A DNA stretch of 64,000 nucleotides from Phoronis australis (lineage: Eukaryota; Phoronida; Phoronidae): contig NMRA01000090.1 of NCBI GenBank assembly GCA_002633005.1, forward strand, positions 629,715 through 693,714, in the 5' to 3' direction. The position numbers and the translations under genes were made by a program. Below the pieces are notes generated by a model. The model was not told the DNA's origin and searched no databases. It worked only from the letters and a program-made list of their open reading frames with translations. Positions 38,534 to 49,817 of this stretch are shown piece after piece (position 1 is the first letter of the stretch; each line of letters opens with the position of its first letter).

Positions 38534-40022
38534 TCATTTCCGCATAGGCACTGGTATGCATGTTGTCAACACAAATTGCCTCATAGATGACAGCATCTTC
38601 CTCACCGGAGTCTTGCCGGCTGGTTTGTTTCTGCAGGTTCGCCAATCATCTGTCCAGTGACTGTTCCCTCCTTAAAGATTACCTGGCATTGCCATCCATC
38701 TTTTCAGCACGCCCTATTGATTTCAATGCCCAGCCCATGGCGAGAGTGGTTTCGCCTGGAGCTGACGCAGCTGGTTGCACCACAACTGTTATAAACATAC
38801 AGTAAAGTGGGTTCAATAAAACCAGTATATATCCGACGACTATCCGAAGTAACTCTAAAAAACACGTACAAGAAACCAACTCATTGAAAAATGAGGTTAT
38901 CGGCGAACACCACACATGGACACGAGAAAGTAAAAAGAGGTCCATTTTAAGGTTATTTTCACTTAGATGGCACAAGTGAGTCTGGGGTTTGCATATTTGG
39001 CCAATCCTCTCTTAAAAAGGAAAACTTTTGCCTCATGTACCTCATTCGATCATTGCATAAATGTTGCCAGCCTATTCACCACATATGTACATTGTAATTA
39101 ATCGTGCATAGATTGAAATTCGGCGATGCGTGATTTCTGTATTTTAGTTCCTGACCAGTTACATTGTCTGTGTTTTGCGTACCATGGATTGTTGCATGAG
39201 TATTACAACCATGGCATTATATTTTGCAATATTGGGGCTTATTTCGATCTGCACATACCTTTACATACATCATAGGTACGCCATTACATTGACATATATG
39301 CTACAGAAGTCTGACGAGGTTCACAGTCTTACCACTAAGTGGCGCACGTAAAGATTACTGAGATTGCCTGTTGCTTGACCTTCAATCGGGATCATTCCTT
39401 GTCTGACCATGGTCGAATGCTAAGTAGCAGGAAATAACACGCGTCGTTTAAAGGCGAAGGCAACCTTTTTTCATGTCACGTTTAACAAATACAAGGTCAG
39501 TTGATTATCCCAGAAATATTTTTCACTGAATTATAGCTTTTCGTAATTTAATTAATTTCTCGTCCTCTACTCCGGAAGTGACGTTTTGGGGGGCAAGAAT
39601 TTCGCGTCATACAGTCAGACTGTGAGAGCTGTCAAGTCAGTCATTGTTTTCATGTTTTTGGATCAGCCGAAGAGGTAATAATACGACACCAATTTCAAAA
39701 TCAGTGACGAGTCATGTTGCCAGATTACTAAATTTTTGCCTGATTCTTCCCTGCAAGCACTCTTATAAGACAATTGCACGTACATACAGGTGCACTGCCT
39801 CGGGAGATCACTTTCGTCTCCGTTATCGTAACGACCTCACGTCAACGCCAAAGTGAATTGCAGGGATTTTGCTTTGTAAGGCGGTAAGTTGAATGTCCCC
39901 ACCTGTTGCATTTGACAAGCGCAAATCCTCACAGCCATAACGCGACGCGCTCTCTCATTATGATTTACTGTTCCATCGAGAGATACGTGAAAAGATTCTT
40001 TGTCATTGCCTTGAAATTCCCC
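38534..40022 (-). CDS. Gene H: unidentified single-pass membrane protein (3' part)
   Basis: Exons are 40022-39903 (phase 0/0; GEFQGNDKESFHVSLDGTVN, then a basic stretch and VRICACQMQQ), 39419-39333 (phase 0/0; strong acceptor TATTTCCTGCTACTTAG, donor GTAAGACT; HSTMVRQGMIPIEGQATGNL then SNLYVRHLV), 38854-38683 (phase 1 to 2; acceptor GTGTTTTTTAG; membrane span IVVGYILVLLNPLYCMFITV, then QPAASAPGETTLAMGWALKS) and 38630-38534 (phase 2; NKPAGKTPVRKMLSSMRQFV and on to TGA). An exon converting phase 0 to 1 must lie between 39333 and 38854 and was not found. Upstream exons beyond 40022 are unknown. The cytosolic tail is short and basic. No family is recognised; the last two exons are the firmest. 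Confidence 0.45.
39184..39351 (+). CDS. Small ORF or first exon with N-terminal membrane anchor
   Basis: ATG at 39184 in a good context (CGTACCATGG) starts MDCCMSITTMALYFAILGLI then SICTYLYIHH, a signal-anchor-like helix. The 55-residue frame ends at 39351; a donor (CATAG|GTACGCC near 39273) would make it a first exon instead. It lies antisense to an intron of gene H. Confidence 0.27.
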   Translation: MDCCMSITTMALYFAILGLISICTYLYIHHRYAITLTYMLQKSDEVHSLTTKWRT

Positions 40023-40914
40023 CTGCAAGCCTATAAAACTCGGTCTTGACCACCAGGCACAAGTGTTGAATATGTTTATAATTTTCAAAACCAATTATTT
40101 AAAAGTACGGCAAAGTAACAATGACCCAGTGTGATATGGGATCAGACCATTTTTAATGGTTTGGAGGAAATGGTTGCCGATCAAACAAAGCATAAACGTA
40201 TCACCCCAATAATCACATAGAGCTAAGTCATTGAAACAACATGCATAACATCTACTATTTCTGCGGGCTTGTTGCTCAAGCCATTTCTGGCTTCCTTCAC
40301 AGAAATTAGGTTTAATAGAAAAAGGACAAAATACATGTATCTATGCTGTATGTATATTACAACACAAATTCCAAATCTTAATTCACAGACACTAGTTATG
40401 TTCCTACATGTACATGATGAACATTCTCAAAATGCATGGGCACGTTGTGTATACTTTAGTATCTCGATTTGTATTATTATAAAATATACTTTATTACATG
40501 ACAAGATTCCAAATCGAAATATTGGCATGAAAACTAAGTACCGGTTTTACTTTGGACAATTGCTCGTGTGTGTGTGTGAGTGTGTTTGTTTTTCTAGTTG
40601 GCCTAATAACACTAATCTATGATATCGGTAGGTGAAGGGTAAAGTCGTCATGTTCACTGTAGCACTGAACTGGCAAACGGAGAGATATTCATTTGATTAC
40701 GTTGAATACATTTTGCTATCTACTGTCGTAGTACTTCCATATCATTTGAAAACGCGGAATATTTATTCGCGACGTTTCATTTCCGGAACAACCAGGCACG
40801 TGGCAAAACATCATCGCACTTGCAAAGAAACAGGCTGACACATTATCACATGGCGTCTGTATGATTAACTGACCTTCATTACATTCGAACATTTGTTGAC
40901 AACTGTGCCTTCAG

Positions 40915-41128
40915 TGGTGGTTAACGGGAAGTACAGAAAGTATTTTGTCATTCACCATGATTATTTTCAAACAGTAGCAGTACGTCTCACTAACAATTTA
41001 ATAACACGGTGTTGTATGTTTTACCTTGATTATGTTCCAGAAATCTGAACTCAGACAACCAATATCTATGCATACAGTAGTTCTGAGGAAATTCGATGGA
41101 GATATCGAAGGAGTTTACAGTTCCAAAT
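40915..41128 (+). CDS. Putative exons upstream of EGF1
   Basis: Exon 40915-40979 (acceptor CAACTGTGCCTTCAG) reads VVNGKYRKYFVIHHDYFQTV. Exon 41078-41128 (acceptor CTATGCATACAG, donor GTAAGTGC, phase 1 in and out) reads VLRKFDGDIEGVYSSK. The second can splice in frame to the EGF1 exon at 41794. Alternatively its ATG (41096) begins MEISKEFTVPN in another frame. Which gene they belong to is not settled. Confidence 0.28.
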
Positions 41129-41380
41129 GTAAGTGCTATTGTGCATAATTATAATTTTTACATCAGCTGTTTCTTGGACGCACAGGAGACACTTACAGCG
41201 ATGATTTTGGTAAACCGTTGCCTTCTAATCCTGTGCATGTTTCTTCATTTAATTAAACTTAAGTGGTCGTCAGTGCCATTTATTTCGGCGCCATCGTTGT
41301 CCGTAGCGTCAGTGTTGCTGCTGAGATGTCATCGTCTTTGACTTAGGGTGCAAGCAACGTGGTCGGTGCTTAGGCATCGT

Positions 41381-41560
41381 CGTCGGCAGGTTCGCTGTCG
41401 TCTACGTCACTGACGTTGTGATTTCATGGTTGGCAACTCAGTGTTCACGTTATCCAACGCGTTGACAAGGTGTGGCCGGTGCTGTCCTTCTAGGCATCTT
41501 CGGCAATGTCGTCCTTGTCGTTCGCAGCTCCGTCGCCGTCGTCGTCGTCGACCATTCCGG
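41381..41560. repeat. Degenerate GTC/TCG trinucleotide-rich block
   Basis: Frequent GTCGTC and TCGTCG runs, ending in GTCGCCGTCGTCGTCGTCGACC. It is simple-sequence derived and its frames are not coding. Confidence 0.6.
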
Positions 41561-41793
41561 TTTATTCAATGAAGGAATGTCGTTTTAACAACAGCTTTCA
41601 AATCACATTTTGAATGTCGGTTTTTAATACATTTAACTTATAGAGTCACTCTTTACTTATCTCATATTAGCCCATCAACGGCGATATGCAGTTGCTAGAG
41701 GAAGCAGATGGAATGGCCCTATCACCTGTATCCGCCATCCTCAACTTCGGGACATTCATTGGCCCTTTTATCGCAAAATACACTGTATTTCAG

Positions 41794-44700
41794 TCATACT
41801 ACTGATGCTAGTGCAATCTACGCTTGCTCCCGTTACAGTTTTGAAGAAATACTCCGACTTGGCACCCCATTGCAAGTTCTCTTTGGATCCATCCAGTGTT
41901 GCCGGCATGTCTAGGGACTTCTCCAATCACTATTTCCGATTTTACAATTGTAAGTCTGCAGAAAGCACCAGCAAGAAAATACACAGAAAGCATTATTTTT
42001 TTAAGTTCAATATGTTTGATAACTCTTAACCAAGAGGAGATATTTACAAATAAGCTCGATGCTAGAAAGTAAACATTTAAATGTCATTAAATGTGCAGGC
42101 AAGGTGGACATGTGTTATGTCTTTGCCGCCAAGACCTCGCTTGGACCAGTGTTCTGAAGAATAAAACGTAGTTAAGTAACACGACTGGTCTTTTTTGCAG
42201 TAAACTCGACCCGTGAGAGAGACGTGAACACCAAAGAATTTTTAGGAGACCCGTTTGCTGAAACTGTTATTTCAAGTAAGTGAGTAAGTAATACCTATTA
42301 GTTGAAGTGTTCGTTTTTTCTTCAAAAACAATACATCTAGAGATGAATGATGGCATAATCACTGAAATCAAATATTCCACTTGCAGATTTATTCGCAGTT
42401 GTCGTAAATAGCTGTGCTGTCACACGCAGGGGACAGAAGCCTCCATATTTTGCCTTTGTACGTACAGAGTTCCATTCATTCGCCTTGCATTCTGAGCATT
42501 GCACATGCATAGTAACTGAGGTAAGGAGCGGCATTGAACTATTGAAAATTTCTCCTCTAAGGAATTAAGCTTGTGCGTAACATAAAGATACAAATTTCAT
42601 TCTCTCGTGGGGACCCAGTTTTGCCACAGCAGCGACAACATACAGTATAGTACAAAGCTCAAGACACTCAGTTGGGTGAGTGGTACAACACTAGGTAATT
42701 ATTATTATTTCGTTTTACCTACAGCGTGCTCAACATGAATAAGTGCGCGAGCAATCCTATGCCTTTGTTAAAAGCTCTTCCACTGCGCCACCACGCTTCC
42801 AACTAAACTAAAATGCTAAAACACGTAGTTATTTATTTACGGTCAACACCGTTCAGGCGCAAACCTGCTCCTTCCTGTAGTGTTTTTTACACGTTTTACA
42901 TTTTGCGCAACCACTTTGTAGCAAAAATGTTGTATTTAAAACATCCTTAAGTTGACTAAAAGCCCAAACCCATGTTTCGTGTTGGCATTAACCACGCGCT
43001 TGCTTTGCAAATTGTCTTAATCTGCTTGACACAGCGAGAATTATGAGTTTCTGAGTGACTCACTCCATACATTGTTAAATCTTGTTTTTGCCGTATATTG
43101 TTGATTACCGGGATTAATTAATAAACTCAGTTTTCCTCGCTCTTTTGCTGTTTTATTTTTGCGGCCTCCAAGCCCCCCTCCCAAATCCGCCTATGCCTAG
43201 AGATGAGCAAAGGCCATTGCGATAATATCTGTATCAATACCACGCATTAGTTGTTCTTACTTGTCTCATAACAAGCTCTTCAAAGTCACTGAGAAATCTT
43301 TTAAGTTCTGGTTTCACGTCATTGCTGTTTCGCTCCTTGGCAGTATGTCATCTTCTCACCTGCGGGCATCAGAATGTTGAAACCAAAGCGCAGCGTTGCT
43401 AATGTCAGACCTACAGAACGGGTAAATTACGCTAAGCACTTGATTGAACAATAAATAAACGCCAAGATCCTCAGGTGTATAACGTCTTTTAGTCTGTACA
43501 TAACTTTTTAACTGTGGTAGTAGGTAATTTGCGCAGAAAAGAGTTACATCATGATCAGACATAAAAGACAAATCCTGATGGAGTACAGACAAGACTTTTC
43601 AATTAAAAAATTGTATGGTTGTACAATAGCAGCAATTACCATTGCAAAATTTTGTTGATTTGTAATTATTCGGTATGTCTTTCATGAATATTTTTTTCTT
43701 CAGCTTTCGAGTGTACGACGCCTCCCCCTTTAATCCTTGAGGTTGTGCATCGTGAGATTTGTTTGTCAAACGCCGGATAACGATGCTGGAAAATAACACA
43801 CCAGATATAATAATCCCTGTTGCAAGTGATCACAAAAATGGCCAAATACGTGAAAGGAGTAATTGATAAGTTGCGGCGACCAACGTCCGCAATAGTGGGA
43901 CATGAGATGAAGTTTCAATTCTCCTTATTCTGTTTCTCATTTCCGGACCTTTCTAACAACTCTCGCGTTTAAAAGCCGAATGAAGCAGAGATGTTCGGTA
44001 TATTTCATATCACTTCAATCATATGTTTATTTTGTCAAGTAACTCCAGTTGTTGTGCTGCAGACGTCTGTCATTACATCTTGCCCATATTCATGGGTCAA
44101 TATTCGCCGTGGGATAATAGGGATACGCGGAGGATTGTATTCGGACGGGAATATTTTGTAGCTAACGGCATTGGTGGAGAGAGGAAATTTAGAAGCTCTC
44201 CTTATGGTAAGGAGCTGTAGTGTCGCTACTGACTGTGAATGAAATACTTCCTCTTTATGGAAGTTAGTGTAGTGTACCTGCTGGTTTTTAATGGAAGAAG
44301 GTCTTCTGTTTGCTGAGGAGTGTGGCTACGTTATGTTAATGATGAAATCTCTGTTTGTTTAGAACTCTGGTGTAGATACTGGCTGTAAATGAAGTTCCTC
44401 TTGATGGGAAGGTACTATAGTGTACTGGCGGATAATGACGAAGGTTCTTCGTTTGTTGAGGAGTGCAGCTACTATTGTGTTAATGAAAACGGGTCTCTGT
44501 TTGGAACTCTGGCGTCGCTACTGGCTGTGAATGATGAGTTTTATCGGTTTCCTAAGGAGTGTCGCTTACTTTATGTTAATGGAGACGAATCTCTAATTAG
44601 AACTGCAGTGTCGCTACCAGCTGAGAATGAAGATTTTTCTTTTAATGGGAAGGTACATGTACTATGGTATCGCTACTGGCTGTGAATGAAGAAGGCCTCT

Positions 44701-46569
44701 CTTTAAGTTTAATAGGGAGTGTGGCTACTTTTTGTTATTGGAGACGGCACTCTGATCGGTAACGAGGGTCGCTACTGGCTTTCAATGAAGAAGGCTCTCT
44801 GTTTGACAAGAAATTTTAGTATCGCTACTGGCTGGCAATGGAAACTTTTCTCTTGATTGTACCGAATTGTAGTCTCGCTACTGACAGTAAATGAAGAAGG
44901 TTATCTTTATTGTAAGGAATTCCAGTGTCGGTATTGGCTGAGACTGGCGATTGCTTTCAGTTTAGTGACGAACTCTATTGTTACTTCTGGCTGTGAGTGA
45001 AAAAATCTCACTTTGTGGTGAGCAACTCTAGTGTCAACAGTGGTTGTCAACAAATAAAGTTTACTTTATGGTGAAGAAATTGTCGCTGCTAGTCTCTGAA
45101 TTAAGAATGCACTCTTTATGGTAAGGAAATCTACTGTAACCAATGCCTGGGAGTGAAAAATGCTCTTTTGTTAACGAATTCAAGTGCGTTTGCTTGCAGT
45201 GAATGAAGACCGTAAAGAACTAGCCTCGTTACTGAATGGGAATGATAGGGACTGTCTTTTTGCTCAAAATGTCTAGCGCCGCCCCGCGGCCGCTACTGAC
45301 ATCTTTCGCCTCCATCTACACATGGAGAATAATAAGCTTCCTATGTGCAAATCTAATTTAATTGGTACAAGTTTAAAATTGCATTGTTAGCTCACTAACA
45401 TTGGTTGAATCAGGTAATGCGGTATGAAACTATATTTTCCCAAACTCTACCTTCTACTACTAAAAGTTTCGGCGCACTAACGCGCAAAATGTTTGCTCCA
45501 CGAGATTACGTTGTTTCACAATATTTTAACTTTTACCCGTTTATTGTTCTTCTCATGACGTCTACTTAGGCGTGACTTTTATTTTTTCCAGTAACGGATG
45601 AGGTGAAATTTCACTATGGCAAAGTTTCGTGTACTGCCGCTCCGCCGTCGGTTTCCGCATTTGCGAAGGTTTTAGAAGGTGACACGTAAGTCCATCCGAT
45701 GATCTGGTGTGGTAACAATATCGTTTTGCGCTAGTCACTCTGCCATAGGACCTTCGTTTGGTTGTTTTCTATCACTTACTAAACGTTTTGGTAAATGGTG
45801 CCTTTTTAAGAGGTTACATTATGTATCCAAGAAAGGAAGCTATTGAATAAGCACGTCACATACACTCAATAATTATCTGAAAATAGTTGGGCCATTGTCG
45901 GTTTCAGTACTCCCTATACTACTCTGTGCTCTTTAAAAAGCTTACAAGTATGTATGAGTGTAACTCTTTGTGCGGACAGTTTTCGCCAAAAGGTTGCCTG
46001 TGGTGTTTATTGAGACCCAAAACAGTTTAGTTCAAGAAATTGTATTATTCGTTGCCGTTTGAAAACATCGGGACAGAAGGACCATGACGACATGAATCGT
46101 CATACCATTTTTTACTGTTAATACATTTATTCGCAATAATTAAAAAATTGTACATCCTAAGTCATTGCAAACACACACACACACACACGCACGCATGCAC
46201 ACGCACACAGCACACACACACACGCACACACACATGACGCACTCACTTATCGATCGTTTATTTTTTCACAACATGGGTGAAACTTAACCATCTATCTACT
46301 AAGCTGTTTCCAAAAAATATATTTTGTGTGGTATACTGCTGTTTTGAAATATTTGCAAAAGCATAAATAAATGATAAGGCGTCCCTCAACCTCTGACGGT
46401 ATACTTATATGTTATAACACCTGGTCATCTCGAGTGTGCATAACTGTCATAGTTTGGATAATATAGCCACTTGTTTGAATGTCATGATGCTATTTCAGTT
46501 TGTTCGTGTTAAGGTGCTTGTATCTGAGGCGGAACGGGTCACACGTTTATGGAACCTTCAAAGACCACA
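41794..46569 (+). CDS. EGF1 gene, N-terminal exons (novel ectodomain module)
   Basis: Four exons chain into the EGF exon with matching phases: 41794-41949 (out 1), 42203-42277 (1 to 1), 45592-45685 (1 to 2) and 46499-46569 (2 to 1). All have polypyrimidine acceptors and GTAAGT donors. The first contains ILLMLVQSTLAPVTV, a likely signal peptide; ATG 41805 is the only in-frame start in this exon, so a tiny upstream exon probably supplies the true start. The module then reads HCKFSLDPSSVAGMSRDF, NSTRERDVNTKEFLGDPFAE, TDEVKFHYGKVSCTAAPPSV and LFVLRCLYLRRNGSHVYG. It matches no domain I know. Its start C.F.L.PSS......F resembles CDLYFPSAQMTYIEQF in the same place of EGF2, suggesting a shared fold. 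Confidence 0.66.
42278..45591. other. Intron of EGF1 holding a minisatellite
   Basis: No coding exon is seen. The main content is the repeat array at 44200-45220. A G/C-tract element end (AGCCCCCCTCCCAAATCCGCC) lies near 43170. Confidence 0.5.
44200..45220 (+). repeat. Degenerate minisatellite, unit about 50 bp, roughly 20 copies
   Basis: The core GTGTCGCTACTGGCTGTGAATGAAGAAGG followed by a CTCT..TTATGGTAAGGAA..CTA part recurs every 47-54 bases (for example near 44220, 44511, 44608, 44664, 44766, 44872). Neighbouring units alternate between a CTACTGGCTGTGAATGA and a CTACTTTATGTTAATGG form, hinting at a two-unit higher order. A 98-codon frame (44389-44685) crosses it and encodes an imperfect repeat of about 17 residues; expression is unproven. 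Confidence 0.7.
46171..46235. repeat. (CA)n microsatellite
   Basis: CA repeats interrupted by GC and TG steps within an EGF1 intron. Confidence 0.9.
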
Positions 46570-47954
46570 GTAAGTAAAACGTCTCCTCTCAAAAATGACA
46601 ATAATAATAATTTTACTATTGAAATGCCGTTTTATTACTGCTAGCTAATGATATTCAAACAATACAAGTACGTGTATAATTCTCATTTCAGCCACAACAA
46701 ATGGCAATCTAGCCGATATCAGCTGCAACGATCCCAACGACATCAATCTGAAGCACACGCCGTATTTGTTTCGTCTTTTCAACCGCTCGTTTTTAGTGCC
46801 AGGTTTGGTTGAGGCAACTGGTATATAAAAAGTCGTTCGCCGACTGTAGAACGCATTATTCTTTAAATTGCAAGTAAAATTGAAAAGTGGTGCTAGATCG
46901 TGACTTAAGTTCAACAGTATTTGAAAATGCAAGACGAAATCTCACGAATTATGCTCAAGTCCGTAGACCACGGCGGCCAGCTTCAAATTAGCTGACAACT
47001 TGAGTCTAACATCAAGTCAGTTATGCTTTTAAAGTTAGTAATTGTGTCGTGTTCACTTATGTTTCTGAAACTTTGAGAAATCAATGCAAATGAGGTACAT
47101 CTGCGATTCCTGGAGGACTTAACTGATATTCGGCAGTGCTAGTAATTTACAATTAGCCAAGTCGTACCCAAATTAGTATACGTTGACGAGATGCTAGTGT
47201 CACTTCTGGTGGCGACAGTGTTAACTGGTGGTGTTATGCAAGAGTAATACGAGAATCCTACTCCATACACCTACATCCGGAATGGGCGCATGTGCGTATA
47301 TGCGAAATTCTTAAGCAACTAGCACGAAACTACTTTAGTGAAACTTGACGTATCCGTTACGAAACGGTACATGTTAACGTGTTATCAATTCGTTGCCAAC
47401 AATTTAACGAAAGTTGCAGAGAGTGCGTAGACAGAAAACATCCCATTTAAGCACAGCATATTATGCACTTTATAGTTGTATGTGCTTATTATTGAAGCAT
47501 AGACGCATGCGCTTAAAACGAAATACTTCAGTAAAACGTTACTTAAAAGCGCATTATTTGCGACACAGGTGAATGAACCTAAAACCTGCACGTACGGAGT
47601 TGCACGTACGGTGTAACACAACAGGACACGGGGGCACCTTCCATCAGAGGTCCTAGAAACAATACTGAATAATCAAAGTGGTGGAATTTAACAGTTGGTC
47701 TAAAAGTTATTTGTTCAACACGAGACATAACCACTCTATGATGTTTCCTCAGTCATGAAGCAGAAAACTATACAATGCACATGTATTGCAAAACTTAATA
47801 AATGTTTTCTGAAATCATTTTTCAGCGACATAGCATAACATGTCAATAAGAGTGTGACTTCGTGTTTTATTAAACAGCCATAAGTCGAATGTTTAACGTA
47901 CTGTAAACTACACTGAGTATGTCTCTTATGTAACGGTCACGAGTTGTGTTTTAG

Positions 47955-49817
47955 GGATTCGTCACGTGAACTTAATTACTGCCAATAAACGTACACTCAC
48001 GACCAAAGCATGCGTGGGCAATCCTTGTCTCAATGGAGGTACCTGCAAAGCAGACGCCAGTGCAGGCTATATATGCAGATGCATCCTGGAGTACCAAGGG
48101 TATAAATGTGGAGAACGTACATGTACAAGACGGTGTACAGATGGAGCGTGCGCAAATAGTGGCACGTGTCACGTGGATGGTAACAATAGAAAGAAGTGTA
48201 AGTGTGCTGCAGGATACAAAAGGCGTTGAATGCGAATGGAATGACGGACCGTGCAGTGAAAAGTGTGGGACAAACGGTGAATGTGTTTTAGGAGCTAATG
48301 GTTACGTATGTCGGTGCCACAGTGGCTTTTCAAGGCCGTATTGCACGCAAGTTACTGACGTCTGTATGTCAAGTCCGTGCACAAACGGTGGAACTTGCGT
48401 TTCAACCAAGAAAGTTACCACTGTCTGTGCAGATATGGGTACGAGGGTAGCGAGTGTCAGTTAGCCCAGTCGCCGTGTGGTGGGAAATGTGGAAAAAACG
48501 GTAAATGTGTGTCACTAGGGAATAATACCATTTGCCAGTGCAAAATTGGATTCTCCGGGACTTGTAGCGATTTTAAAAATTCATGTACACCAAACCCGTG
48601 TGCAAATGATGGGGAATGTTCATCAGGTAAAGGCGGTTTTGAGTGCCGTTGCAAAAGTGGGTTTTATGGAACGTATTGCAAGCAAATTATAAACCCTTGT
48701 ACATCGAACCCATGCGCTCAAGGTGGAACGTGCACGTCAGAAAACAACAAGTATGTGCGCGCGTGTAAACTTGGTTACACGGGGTTGCGCTGCACGATGG
48801 TGACTGATCCATGCAACGATGAGCCGTGCAATCACGGTGGTACCTGCACAAACGAACTAGCTGGGATGCGAAATTGTGAAAACAATATTGATGACTGTTC
48901 GAGCAATCCGTGTGGAAATCATGGAACATGCTTAGATGGTGTTGCCTCATACACGTGCCGATGTCAAAGTGGTTACCATGGCAATAGGTGTGAAAGTGAT
49001 GTTAACGAATGTCTCAGCAACCCGTGTGGGAAACATGCAACCTGCATTGATGGAATTGGGAAATATACTTGTGTGTGTTCGACTGGATTTAAAGGGAAAC
49101 ACTGCGCCAGTGACATTGACGAATGTTTGAGTAGCCCTTGTAGCAGAGGGAAGTGTGTGGACAAACCAGGAGGATATCAGTGTCAGTGCCCTCTGGGGTT
49201 TACTGGTGGGAATTGCGAAACAGATATTGACGATTGTGCCGACCGACCATGTAATAATGGCGGAACATGCGTAGACAAGGTGAACGGTTTTCATTGTGAT
49301 TGTCGCAAAGGTTTTGTGGGTAAGGCGTGTAACAAAGACTTTAACGAGTGCGCAAGCTCTCCGTGTAAACATGGTGGCACGTGTGTTGATGGGGTCGCGC
49401 GTTTCAGCTGTCGCTGCAAAACCGGGTGGGACGGAACAACGTGTGAGATAGACGTCGGTGAATGCAACGCTAACCCATATGGAAAGCACGGCACGTCTGC
49501 GGATGGCATTGGTAAGTACACGTGTCTCTGTGAAAACGGATATGAAGGGCACAACTGTGAACTTGACATTGATGATTGTCACAGCAATCCGTGCAAGACG
49601 GGCAACTGTGTAGATATGCCGGGGAAGTACCGGTGTGTGTGTGTGTGAGTGGGTACACGGGTGAGAACTGTGACGAGGAGATGGCGGTGGTGGGAGAGTC
49701 AGCAGTAGTGATCAGGCGCAGCAGGCGGAGCGCCGTGATGCAGGCACTCGCTATGACGACAGGACTGCTCTGTGTGGTATTAGGGATCTGCCTGATCGTC
49801 CAGTGCTGTACATGTAG
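47955..49817 (+). CDS. EGF1 gene, large exon: about 15 EGF repeats and transmembrane segment (three frame breaks)
   Basis: It enters in phase 1 after GTGTTTTAG and leaves in phase 2 at TGTAG|GTAAGTTG. Repeats follow C-x-NPC-x-NGGTC...C.C..G..G..C; many later ones start DIDDC/DVNEC, the calcium-binding EGF class. The C-terminus has a membrane span (LAMTTGLLCVVLGICLIVQC) then CTCR. The frame is broken at the A run 48218-48221 (one extra base), near 48409-48413 (one base short) and at the TG run 49634-49647 (two extra); repairing each restores a canonical EGF repeat. EGF 8 (CNHGGTCTNELAGMRNCEN) is cut short, EGF 7 lacks one cysteine of the C.C pair and EGF 14 has NPYGKHGTSADG with two cysteines lost. 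It is a type I surface protein, probably for adhesion or signalling; either assembly indels or early decay explain the breaks. Confidence 0.85.

Noticed and set aside
38679-38975. First read as a degraded transposon ORF (MGWALKS region)
   Set aside because: Splice sites and phase fit better with the membrane and tail exons of gene H.
40269-40622. 117-codon plus frame
   Set aside because: AT-rich low-complexity composition, ending in a GT/GA simple repeat; no domain.
48947-49582. 211-codon minus-strand open frame and several shorter ones opposite the EGF1 exon
   Set aside because: They are mirror frames of the Cys/Gly-rich EGF coding strand; no domain and no splice logic.
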